Origin: Candidatus Brevefilum sp.
GTDB taxonomy: Bacteria > Chloroflexota > Anaerolineae > Anaerolineales > Anaerolineaceae
NCBI GenBank assembly: GCA_007119455.1
Contig: SKPR01000127.1
Location: 1 to 12,576, forward strand
Direction: 5' to 3'
Length of the DNA: 12,576 nt
Shown here: positions 1 to 7,254 of the stretch, piece after piece
Layout of the letters: each line of letters begins with the position of its first letter
Position numbering within the stretch: the first letter of the stretch is position 1
Translations under genes and position numbers: made by a program
Notes under the pieces: model-generated
Told to the model about the DNA's origin: nothing
Databases searched by the model: none
What the model saw: only the letters and a program-made list of their open reading frames with translations

Positions 1-120
1 CTTGAAGATGACGAAATGGAATTCTTAGGTAAAGCTATCCAGGGTGGTTATAAGACCCCAAAAGATCTGGCCCAGAATTTACAAGTTCTATTTGATCAAC
101 GAAAGTCCCGGACTGTATAG
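1..120 (+). CDS. C-terminal end of an unidentified protein (5' part outside window)
   Basis: Frame 1 is open from the window edge to a TAG at 118-120, giving 39 residues with an acidic start (LEDDEMEFLGKAIQGG) and a basic end (DQRKSRTV). The composition looks like a soluble helical C-terminus and I do not recognise a family. The frame is believable as a gene tail because the next gene has a good ribosome binding site (AGAGGAAG, about 133-140) just after this stop, leaving a 22-bp gap typical of operon neighbours. The longer overlapping frame beginning at 44 would require the downstream gene to overlap this tail by 77 bp without a binding site. The two genes are probably co-transcribed. Function cannot be told from this fragment. 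Confidence 0.6.
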   Translation, partial: LEDDEMEFLGKAIQGGYKTPKDLAQNLQVLFDQRKSRTV

Positions 121-142
121 TCTGGCCAGTAAGAGGAAGAAA

Positions 143-1963
143 ATGTTAAAAGACCTCATTCTACAGGCAAAAACGATTATCGAACGACCGCAACCATCCG
201 ATCAGGATCTGGCAGAAGCGGAAAATGCCCTCAGTGCCTATCTGGAAGCTTTGGCAACAGAAAGAATTACAGAACCAGTCGACTTTACAGAACTGGAACA
301 CGCCAACCGTTTATTACGAGAAGTTCGCCGGGAGCGGTCGAGACGTTTGGCCGAAGCTCAAAACCAGCAAAAAGAAATTGAAGACGCAGCGATGGTAGAA
401 AAACCAACATCTGGTGAGCCGCCCTATGTCAACATTTCTCCGGATTTAGGTGAAGACGATCGTTACGATCCACTTAAAAAATTCCTCAGCAGCAGCCATG
501 ATCCAGAAGCTGAAAAATTAATGGATTCAGCCGAGGAGGCTTTTTACGCCGGGAATTATCAAAAAGCAATCCCGCTATTCGAGAAAGTGTTACAGATCGA
601 ACCAGGATGGTCTCGCGCCCAGGAACACCGGGATGAAGCTGAAGAATTTCTCAGAACGGGCAATATTCCCTCTGTTGCCCTACCACCTGAAGCAGGTAAA
701 GCTTATGGTAAAGCCCAATCTGCTGCTCGTGTGTTCCGTTACCAGACAGCTCTTGATTATCTTGATGAAGCCTTCACAATTCTCCAAGAATCAGGCGTAA
801 ACCGCTGGCGTGAAGGTGAAGTGCTGCGGCAAGACCTGGACAACCAGATGCAGGCTCATGAGGTTTACCAGGAGGGTATGGCCCTTCTGAACCAGGGCGA
901 ATTGCAGGCTGCACTTTCGAAAATCCAGACTGCAGCCAGTGCCGTTGCCCTGCCAGAATATGTTGATAAAGCCAAAGAAGTCCGGCAGGATTTATCAACC
1001 CTGGATGAGATTGCCGATGTGGTCAACCTGAGTGGCAACATCCCGCCAGAAAAACTCGCTCAATCACGAACCAAACTGGAACACCTCTCACTGAAATATG
1101 GAGATATCCCCAAAATTAACAGGCTACGAAACCGGATGGAAGTTGTTTTGCCAGCTGTTTCTACAGCGCTGGTTGAAAAAATCCAAAGGTTGTTGCGGCA
1201 GGGTGACGCTGCCAGCACGCTTAAAGCAGCTAAAGAAACTTATGCCCAGGCAGAGGAAGCCCATGAAACCCTCCGGATTCTTCAGCCCGGCATCTCACAG
1301 CTACCGATATTGGAATCTGAAATTCAGGACTCCCGTCAGGAAGTTGAAAGATTGGAAGACAGCCTCCAGAGGGCTGAACAAACAATCGATAATGAGAACC
1401 GGTTCTTCCCTCAAAATTCTTTTAAGATCAGCAAACCCATCCGAAACCGTTTCCCCCAAGATCCCAAGGTTCTGGATCTCAAAGGCCGGTTACGCTGGTA
1501 CCATATCAGCCTTTACAGTGGCGGTATCATCGGTGGCCTGATCCTCCTGTTGATGATGTGGTTTGGTGGCCGGGGAGTTGCGGGTATGATCCACGAGAGA
1601 AATCTCGCCCTGACACCATCACCGACAGCCACAGCCACGATCACGCCGACTGCGACGATCACGCCAACGCCGACAGAAACGCCCACACCCACACCAGAGC
1701 CAACCGAGACGCCTGATTTCACACCCACACCCACACCGGTGATCACAGGAACGGCGTTGCGGCCCCTGTTTGCCCGAAACGGATGCTATGAAGGCTTCCG
1801 GGCTACGGGCCGCATCCCCGAAGGCAGCGTGGTTAACCTGATTGCTCAATCTCAGCGGCTCTTTGACAACCTCAATCGCGAATGTGTATTGATTGAATAC
1901 AAGGCTGATGACGCCAGCAGTGTGATTGGCTATATCCTGTTGATGGATATATCGATTCCTTAA
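143..1963 (+). CDS. Helical-repeat (TPR-like) membrane protein with Thr/Pro linker and extracytoplasmic SH3-like domain
   Basis: 606 aa from ATG 143, chosen over the in-frame ATG at 44 because AGAGGAAG lies just upstream and the upstream gene ends at 120. Residues 1-85 are charged and helical. About 122-160 read as a TPR-like unit (AFYAGNYQKAIPLFEKVLQI), and more helical, TPR-like sequence runs to about 440. A single membrane helix lies near 455-478 (GGIIGGLILLLMMWF), then a Thr/Pro-rich linker at 491-535. The last 70 residues look like a small beta domain of SH3b type, with two cysteines (GCYEGF, RECVLIEY). There is no signal peptide, so the large helical part should be cytoplasmic and the small domain outside. 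The order of parts resembles RodZ in layout, but no N-terminal helix-turn-helix is visible. A scaffold or envelope-sensing role is inference. It converges on the M23 gene block, so co-regulation is not shown. Confidence 0.85.
   Translation: MLKDLILQAKTIIERPQPSDQDLAEAENALSAYLEALATERITEPVDFTELEHANRLLREVRRERSRRLAEAQNQQKEIEDAAMVEKPTSGEPPYVNISPDLGEDDRYDPLKKFLSSSHDPEAEKLMDSAEEAFYAGNYQKAIPLFEKVLQIEPGWSRAQEHRDEAEEFLRTGNIPSVALPPEAGKAYGKAQSAARVFRYQTALDYLDEAFTILQESGVNRWREGEVLRQDLDNQMQAHEVYQEGMALLNQGELQAALSKIQTAASAVALPEYVDKAKEVRQDLSTLDEIADVVNLSGNIPPEKLAQSRTKLEHLSLKYGDIPKINRLRNRMEVVLPAVSTALVEKIQRLLRQGDAASTLKAAKETYAQAEEAHETLRILQPGISQLPILESEIQDSRQEVERLEDSLQRAEQTIDNENRFFPQNSFKISKPIRNRFPQDPKVLDLKGRLRWYHISLYSGGIIGGLILLLMMWFGGRGVAGMIHERNLALTPSPTATATITPTATITPTPTETPTPTPEPTETPDFTPTPTPVITGTALRPLFARNGCYEGFRATGRIPEGSVVNLIAQSQRLFDNLNRECVLIEYKADDASSVIGYILLMDISIP
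1613..1747 (+). repeat. Low-complexity Thr/Pro codon repeat (extracytoplasmic linker)
   Basis: About 45 codons dominated by ACN and CCN, with short imperfect repeats such as ACGATCACGCC and CACACCCACACC, encode a TPTPTPE-style linker between the membrane helix and the C-terminal domain of the 606-aa protein. Linkers of this kind are common in Chloroflexota exported proteins (recalled knowledge). The near-repeats could slip during replication and change linker length between strains. The opposite strand also reads open here, only because of the repeat. Confidence 0.75.
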
Positions 1964-2068
1964 CCCGAGAACAGCAAACGAGATTAAACCTGACCGTGCA
2001 GTCAAGAAATTCTTAATATAGGTATTGGGTGAAAAAAAGTCTGAGGTATTTGGTTAATTTAATGAGGA

Positions 2069-3553
2069 TCAATCAACCCGTTCAACAATTTCAGCAGGGA
2101 TCATACTCCGTCCATCGGGGTTGCTATTCGCAACAATAACCCGTTCATCTTTGACAAGCCATCCTGAATATGGTCTGTCACCGCGGATTGGGCGCCAACC
2201 TGAGAGCACAAAGGGAACCGGGCCATCCGCAACCATCCATTCACCGTTATATTTCCTGGCAATATGGATATGGGTGCCAGTTGATCGTCCACCTTCACAG
2301 GAGGGATAGCCTAAGAAATCACCCCGTTCAACAAAGGTTCCCACAGGAACGCGGTCTGCATTGGCTATGTGGAGGTAGAAAATTGCCCAACCCGTTCGTT
2401 CATCACCATCTCCATCCAGATCAAGCACAAGAAAACCCGGGCCATCCCGTACAACCAGTCCATCATCGACAGCCGTGGTCGGTACAGAAGATGGAAAACA
2501 CCCTGCCACTTCTGAAGGTGGGGCAAAATCTAAGGCTGCCCAGGGTGCGAGGCTTCCCCAGCCTGTATGCGGCCCACCAGTAAAGGCCCACACATGGTTT
2601 GGGGCGAAAGGGAATTGAAAATCCGGTTGGGTCAGTGAACCCGGGATGTGTGGTTCGATCAACCACGGATCGCCAAACATATCCTGGTAGGTCTGGCTGA
2701 ATCCATCCGGGCTGACAGCATAATGATACTCAGCCACAGTCATGATCTGTGCGAAAAGGGATTGCAATGCCACAGTAGCTGCATTTTGCCAGGGGTCTGG
2801 GCGGACCAGAGAGCCATCAGCCAGATCAAATTCAGACAGATCACCATCTCGCCAGCGATAATAAGCGTCATTGAGCAGGTTGGCAGTAAAAGTCAATTGC
2901 CGGTAAACACCTGTCCAATAGCTTGAATCAAACCCGATAATATGTTGCTCGTCAACCGCATCTATCATCGGTGAAGAGATGGCGTTGCTCTGGTATTCGA
3001 GTAATGCCAGTAATAGTTTTGGGCTGACCGAGTATTGCAAAGCGATATAATCAATAATCTCGCCGGCTGTTCGGGTGCCGCTGAAAGCCCAGGCTTCATA
3101 GGCACTCAACCACCCGTCTTGCTGCAAGATAAAGTCTTGGGTTTTGAAACCCACAGCATCAGGGCCGTTCACAAAGGCTGCATCCGGGATCATCTGGAAC
3201 GGTGTCCCCCATAAGGGGCGGTAATAGATGGGCATTTGCATTGGCATCCCAGGCGGCATGGTGCTGGCTTCCTCTGGAATGAATGAATTTGCTTTTAAGA
3301 TTTCCTCGACTGATGTGTTAAAACGTACCGCTAAAGCATCCAGAGTATCCCCGGTTTGGGCCGTGTACTCAACCAGCTCCCCGGGAGAATAGGCTGGTCT
3401 GGTGGGAAATGGTGTGATCTCAGGATAAACTTCAACCGCTTCCTCATCAGCGGCTGGCGTTGGCAAGATCATGATAGGTTGCGTCGTGGGCGAACATGCA
3501 CCCAGGAAGAAAACAACCATGATCAAGGCATAAATTAATCTTCGAATCTGCAT
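2069..3553 (-). CDS. LysM / M23 peptidase-domain lipoprotein, third gene of the cluster
   Basis: 494 aa. The signal peptide ends in a lipobox (LGAC, Cys20), so it should be lipid-anchored outside the membrane. A LysM peptidoglycan-binding domain spans about 61-108 (YTAQTGDTLDALAVRFNTS). A helical middle region (about 125-300) contains YSVSPKLLLALLEYQS, resembling the catalytic helix of lysozyme-fold transglycosylases but with Gln-Ser where Glu-Ser would be expected. The M23 zinc peptidase domain (about 320-450) keeps the expected residues: His329 (GGPH), Asp342 (ALDF), His395 (LHIA) and His428/His430 (THIH). An aspartate-rich loop D378-L-D-G-D-G-D384 sits inside the domain, and Cys352 and Cys419 recur in both paralogues. 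It probably cleaves peptide cross-bridges, but activity is not proven. It lies 140 bp after its neighbour, so it may have its own promoter. The binding site before ATG 3553 is weak. Confidence 0.9.
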   Translation of the reverse strand: MQIRRLIYALIMVVFFLGACSPTTQPIMILPTPAADEEAVEVYPEITPFPTRPAYSPGELVEYTAQTGDTLDALAVRFNTSVEEILKANSFIPEEASTMPPGMPMQMPIYYRPLWGTPFQMIPDAAFVNGPDAVGFKTQDFILQQDGWLSAYEAWAFSGTRTAGEIIDYIALQYSVSPKLLLALLEYQSNAISSPMIDAVDEQHIIGFDSSYWTGVYRQLTFTANLLNDAYYRWRDGDLSEFDLADGSLVRPDPWQNAATVALQSLFAQIMTVAEYHYAVSPDGFSQTYQDMFGDPWLIEPHIPGSLTQPDFQFPFAPNHVWAFTGGPHTGWGSLAPWAALDFAPPSEVAGCFPSSVPTTAVDDGLVVRDGPGFLVLDLDGDGDERTGWAIFYLHIANADRVPVGTFVERGDFLGYPSCEGGRSTGTHIHIARKYNGEWMVADGPVPFVLSGWRPIRGDRPYSGWLVKDERVIVANSNPDGRSMIPAEIVERVD

Positions 3554-3693
3554 AAACGGGAATTTCTTAGTAATGAATTAACATTTTTTCAACAAAGATG
3601 GAAATCAATCCATCATGCATTTATCAGGCCACAAGCATACTCCGAATGGAAGAAAAAGTCCAGAACATAGATCTGGCTAAGGCGATAACTGCC

Positions 3694-5322
3694 TTATTCT
3701 TCACGGACAATGTGAGCGGTTCTGGGGGAGGACGTATTGGCATAAATGATATCAGTCCCACGAGTTAACCACCCGGCATAAGGTCTGGTTCCAGCCCGAG
3801 CCGTCCATCCGCTGAGTACAAAGGGCAAAGGCCCGTCAGCAGGCACCCACTCGCCATTGTAACGGCGGGCAATATGGATATGCGTGCCTGTCGAACGACC
3901 CCCTTCACATGAAGGATGTCCGATCCGATCACCGACTTCCACCCAGGTTCCCCTTGGGATGCGGTTTTTCGTGGCGACATGCAAGTAGACCAATGTCCAC
4001 CCGGTCTGTTCATAGCCGTCCCCATCCAGATCGATCACCACCACCCCATATTCTGACCGGACAACCAATCCGGGCATGGATGCCACCACCCATGCATTAC
4101 TTTCAACACACCCGGGGAGTGCGCTTGAAGGTGCAAAATCCAACGCAGCCCATACATCAGCGGAACTCCAGGCGGGGTGCGGACCACCGGTAAAGGACCA
4201 GGTCACGCCCTTTTCAAAAGGAAGGATCATTTCGGGTTGGACGGTATCAGCCGGCATCAAGGGTTCAACCTCAAGCGCTCTGATCCACGGACTACCCAGC
4301 ATGTCTTCATAGAAGATAAAGAAATTTTCGTCGCCATATAAATTCATGGCCCATTGTTCATAATCATAGAGCAGACTGAAAGCATGCATCAAACCTACCG
4401 AACCGGCATTTAAATCGGGCGCCAGACGCAATACCTGTCCCTGTGAAAAATTAACCACCAGACGGCGTCCTTCTCGCCATCCATAGTAACCATCCATCAC
4501 AGAACTGGCAAACCAGGCCAGTTGTCGATATAATCCCTTTCTTCCTTCATTAATGTGCCCCATGGGATATATTTCAGCCACAGTTCCCTGTGGATCACCA
4601 TAGACCCAACCAGAGTTGTATTCCAAAAACGCCAATAATAGGCGCGGATTAACTGAATATTCCAACGCCACTCTGGAAATGACATCCGCACCAGATGTCA
4701 TCCGTGATGTAAACAGGAATTCAGAATACGTTGAAAGATATCCCCCCGCTTCGGCGACAAATCCATGGACATCAAAATCAATGGTTGAGGGAGAATAAGT
4801 TACTTCGCTATCCGGCAGAAGTTTGCTTCGTGAGCTGGTTTCACCCAGACGGTTGGGAATGATTAATAATTGCCCGGGGGGTAATAACCCTGCTCTTTCT
4901 ATCGGCTCGGGTGATGTGATTTCACTCATACTGACACCGAACCGCAAGCTCACCACGGGCAAGCTATCACCGGCAATTGTGTAATATAAAATATGCGTGT
5001 CTTCTGTTGGCGGTAGAATCTGACCCTGTGTAGGCAGGGAGATTGCGGAGGTTAATTCTGCAGGCTCTGTCGGGGTTGCGATTTGTGCTTCAATGGGATT
5101 TTCTTCCCTGACTAAGGCGATGGGGGTTTCATTAACCGGGGTCGTCGTACTTGGATAACCAACACTGAGGTTTGAACCCGGCGCGATGACTGGATAAACA
5201 AAGCTACCACATACTACAGCAGCCAGAATCAAGGCCACCGTCGTCAACACACCAAGACGTTTCAAGCGACGCTTATAATACCTTGCTCTAGCGCTCGATG
5301 GCATTGAGCGGCGAACGCCCAT
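3694..5322 (-). CDS. LysM / M23 peptidase-domain protein with N-terminal membrane anchor, second gene of the cluster
   Basis: 542 aa. It starts at ATG 5322 behind a strong TGGAGG six bases upstream. The next in-frame ATG (5304) has no binding site. A very basic N-terminus (RARYYKRRLKRLG) precedes one membrane helix at about 24-45. The only cysteine there (AVVCGS) does not fit a lipobox, so this copy looks like a signal-anchor protein, unlike its two lipoprotein paralogues. A diverged LysM lies at about 111-156 after a Thr/Pro-rich spacer. The middle helical region contains YSVNPRLLLAFLEYNSGWV at 222-240. M23 residues are His382, Asp395, His448 and His481/His483. The acidic loop is D431-L-D-G-D-G, and the conserved cysteines are 405 and 472. 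It overlaps the preceding gene by 35 bp, which implies one transcript and probably coupled translation. Confidence 0.9.
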   Translation of the reverse strand: MGVRRSMPSSARARYYKRRLKRLGVLTTVALILAAVVCGSFVYPVIAPGSNLSVGYPSTTTPVNETPIALVREENPIEAQIATPTEPAELTSAISLPTQGQILPPTEDTHILYYTIAGDSLPVVSLRFGVSMSEITSPEPIERAGLLPPGQLLIIPNRLGETSSRSKLLPDSEVTYSPSTIDFDVHGFVAEAGGYLSTYSEFLFTSRMTSGADVISRVALEYSVNPRLLLAFLEYNSGWVYGDPQGTVAEIYPMGHINEGRKGLYRQLAWFASSVMDGYYGWREGRRLVVNFSQGQVLRLAPDLNAGSVGLMHAFSLLYDYEQWAMNLYGDENFFIFYEDMLGSPWIRALEVEPLMPADTVQPEMILPFEKGVTWSFTGGPHPAWSSADVWAALDFAPSSALPGCVESNAWVVASMPGLVVRSEYGVVVIDLDGDGYEQTGWTLVYLHVATKNRIPRGTWVEVGDRIGHPSCEGGRSTGTHIHIARRYNGEWVPADGPLPFVLSGWTARAGTRPYAGWLTRGTDIIYANTSSPRTAHIVREE

Positions 5323-6808
5323 TTAAGGCCTCCAAAGTTTGGTCCCCTTTGACCAGATACCCATTATATTCGACGCCATAACCGACAGGAACCCACCCAT
5401 CCATCACAAAAGGCAGGTCACCATCTGCTGCAATCCATTCTCCATTATACCGCCTGGCGATATGGACATGTGTACCGGTTGAAAACCCCCCTTCACAGGA
5501 AGGATGGCCAACTCGATCCCCGGCATTCAGATAGGTTCCGACTTCCACTCTTTCACGGGTATCAATGTGCATGTAGAATATCGACCAACCCGTCTGCCAG
5601 ATACCATCACCTTCCAGGTCCTGGATAACAGCACCATGGTCAGAATATACAATCAGACCCGGCGCTGAAGCGACAACCCAGGCATCACTGGGCTGGCAGC
5701 CCATGGGTTCACCAGGCGGGGCGAAATCCAGAGCAGCCCAGGCCGAACCACTATTCCAACCGCCATGCGGTCCACCGGTGAATGACCAGGTCTCACCGCG
5801 TTCAAATGGCAATTGTAATAAAGGTTGTTCCAGATTTTCAGGTATCATGGGTTCAAAAGCATGGTTGAATGGGTAGCCAAAAAATTCAGTGTAAGTAGCA
5901 AAGACTCCCTCAGCTGATATCGCTCGCTCCCATTCTGATAGATTGGCAAGATAACGCATGAGATTAACGATGCCGGCTGTTCCAGGATTGATGGTGGGTT
6001 CGACTTCAGCCATACTGCCATCCGCCAGCATCCAGGCTGTGATCACATTAGCCTTCCATGAATAATAGCCTTCGTTTAACAGGTTTGCAGCCCACCCAAG
6101 CTGCTTATATAATCCGCTTCGGCGGGCATCATAAAAACCCATAGGATAGATTAAAGATTCTTCCGGTGGATTTCTGTCCGTCACCCATTGGCTTCTGTAA
6201 TCCAGAATTGCCAGCAATAAGCGGGGATTAACAGAATACTCGAGGGCGACTCTTTCAATAATTTCAGATCCCGTTAATAATAAATCATCCACTTCTTCCA
6301 CATAGGATGCCAGGTAACCGTTCTGTTGAGCAACAAAAGCGCCAACATTGAAATCGGCATTGGACGGGCTGTTGACCAGCTCGGAATCCGGAATGATTTT
6401 GAACGACGGTGCAACCGCATCGAACTCTGGCGGGGGAATGACTAGAACCTGTCCCACATCGATTAAATCGGGGTTATTAATGTCATTTACAGCAATCAGC
6501 CGGGGAAGCGAAACCTGAAAACGCAGGGCAATGTTCCTCAAAGTATCACCGCTGACAACCGAATATTCAAGAGTCTCAACCCTTGGTTCAGGCAGCGTAA
6601 TGGGCGGGTTAGGAGTCGGTGTTGTCGAAGCGGCATCTGTGATGTCGTTGTCAGTAAAACCAGCGGTGATGTCCTCCCTCTGATCAATTGACTCACCTTC
6701 TCCCCCAGTACCTGAAACCTGGAAAGGCGCCGCACCAGGGCCGGGACGGTAACACCCGCTTAAAAATATGGCACCTAATATTAGCAAGGTCAAGATTTTT
6801 TTATTCAT
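5288..6808 (-). CDS. LysM / M23 peptidase-domain lipoprotein, first gene of the cluster
   Basis: 506 aa. Signal peptide MNKKILTLLILGAIFLSGC has a classical lipobox (LSGC, Cys19). A Gly/Thr/Pro-rich spacer leads to the best-conserved LysM of the three (about 80-126, YSVVSGDTLRNIALRFQVS, ending GQVLVIP). The middle domain (about 145-325) has YSVNPRLLLAILDYRSQWV, followed by GLYKQLGWAANLLNEGYYSW, a block matched in both paralogues. The M23 domain (about 337-470) keeps His348, Asp361, His414 and His447/His449, with conserved Cys371 and Cys438. The acidic loop is D397-L-E-G-D-G, so one acidic ligand position is Glu here. As first gene of the block it should carry the promoter, within the gap above 6808. 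No strong ribosome binding site precedes its ATG. The peptidase call is firm at fold level. Substrate and cellular role are inferred. Confidence 0.9.
   Translation of the reverse strand: MNKKILTLLILGAIFLSGCYRPGPGAAPFQVSGTGGEGESIDQREDITAGFTDNDITDAASTTPTPNPPITLPEPRVETLEYSVVSGDTLRNIALRFQVSLPRLIAVNDINNPDLIDVGQVLVIPPPEFDAVAPSFKIIPDSELVNSPSNADFNVGAFVAQQNGYLASYVEEVDDLLLTGSEIIERVALEYSVNPRLLLAILDYRSQWVTDRNPPEESLIYPMGFYDARRSGLYKQLGWAANLLNEGYYSWKANVITAWMLADGSMAEVEPTINPGTAGIVNLMRYLANLSEWERAISAEGVFATYTEFFGYPFNHAFEPMIPENLEQPLLQLPFERGETWSFTGGPHGGWNSGSAWAALDFAPPGEPMGCQPSDAWVVASAPGLIVYSDHGAVIQDLEGDGIWQTGWSIFYMHIDTRERVEVGTYLNAGDRVGHPSCEGGFSTGTHVHIARRYNGEWIAADGDLPFVMDGWVPVGYGVEYNGYLVKGDQTLEALNGRSPLNAIER
5329..5334 (-). 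promoter_or_regulatory. Ribosome binding site inside the 3' end of the preceding gene
   Basis: On the minus strand TGGAGG stands six bases before ATG 5322. It lies within the last codons of the upstream M23 gene, which stops at 5288. It fixes the start of the 542-aa protein and suggests that ribosomes finishing the first gene help expose or reload the second. Confidence 0.75.
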
Positions 6809-6917
6809 CGTTTAATCAATCATGGTCCACAATCACATCACACCTATAAAATTTCAGGTTATTTCATTCTGTCAGCACGCCAACCAACCAACGATATGTC
6901 ACATCAATAGGTACAAC

Positions 6918-6942
6918 AACCGTGCCAGGATGATTCACGGTT
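6918..6942. repeat. Inverted repeat AACCGTG-N11-CACGGTT, possible operator
   Basis: Two perfect 7-bp arms (6918-6924 and 6936-6942) are separated by 11 bases, with the centre about 122 bp above the start of the first M23 gene. There is no U-tract on either side, so it is not a standard terminator. The spacing would suit a dimeric regulator, but an arm of this length can occur by chance in a 446-bp gap. Confidence 0.25.
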
Positions 6943-7200
6943 TGTAAACAACACATATTCTGGCAAATCCAGGTGATTTTCAGATTGGTGATTGATGCAT
7001 CTCCCAGTTTCATTTAGGATGGCCGAACATAAACCGCTCATGGAGGGTGAATGTCCTGGTTGGTTTGATCAGTACAGATTTTTTCAGGGCATTGATTAGA
7101 AATTTAGTTTTCATCAGGATTCGCAACAACTTTTGTCGTTTCCATGATTATACCGAAACTTTTTAAAATTTACGCACTTGCAAGATTTGGTACATTATTC

Positions 7201-7209
7201 TGGTAAAAT
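7201..7209 (+). promoter_or_regulatory. Extended -10 promoter element for the cytochrome gene
   Basis: TGGTAAAAT is a TGn-TAAAAT extended -10. It would start transcription near 7216 and give a leader of about 40 bases. A TTGCAA lies at 7178-7183, but the 20-base spacer is too long for a good -35, so the element may rely on the TG motif. The similar TGGTACAAT lies before the FtsB-like gene. Confidence 0.4.
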
Positions 7210-7254
7210 TATGGAAGAGAATTGAATTTACCGATAACTTGGGAGAGTAATCGT

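Larger units (their letters stand above)
6809..7254. other. Divergent intergenic region between the M23 cluster and the cytochrome gene
   Basis: 446 bp with no convincing gene on either strand. It must hold the promoters of both divergent units. On the plus side an extended -10 is visible at 7201-7209. On the minus side only weak candidates appear (CTGACA with a poor TTTATA-like -10 about 40-70 bp above 6808). A 7-bp inverted repeat lies at 6918-6942. A 26-codon plus-strand frame starting at 7019 has no proper binding site and is not called. Confidence 0.6.

Noticed and set aside
44..142. N-terminal extension of the 606-aa protein from ATG 44
   Set aside because: It overlaps a plausible upstream gene tail by 77 bp and has no binding site, whereas ATG 143 follows AGAGGAAG.
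1513..2005. Two minus-strand reading frames rich in Val/Gly or Cys/Arg
   Set aside because: They are reflections of the Thr/Pro codon repeat on the opposite strand, with no binding site or family resemblance.
1964..2068. AAGAA-A-TTCTT dyad between the converging genes as a terminator
   Set aside because: It is very short and AT-only, without a proper U-tract; nothing else is visible in this gap.
3554..3600. TTGAAA-N17-TAAGAA as a promoter for the third M23 gene
   Set aside because: The -10 match is poor and the region is simply AT-rich. It stays possible but was not strong enough to list.
3669..3711. Small hairpin AAGGC / GCCTT at the end of the second M23 gene as a terminator
   Set aside because: The stem has only five pairs and no U-tract follows, so readthrough into the third gene is more likely.
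7019..7099. 26-codon plus-strand frame in the divergent gap (MAEHKPLMEGECPGWF...)
   Set aside because: The only purine-rich bases touch the start codon, and the composition gives no support for a protein.
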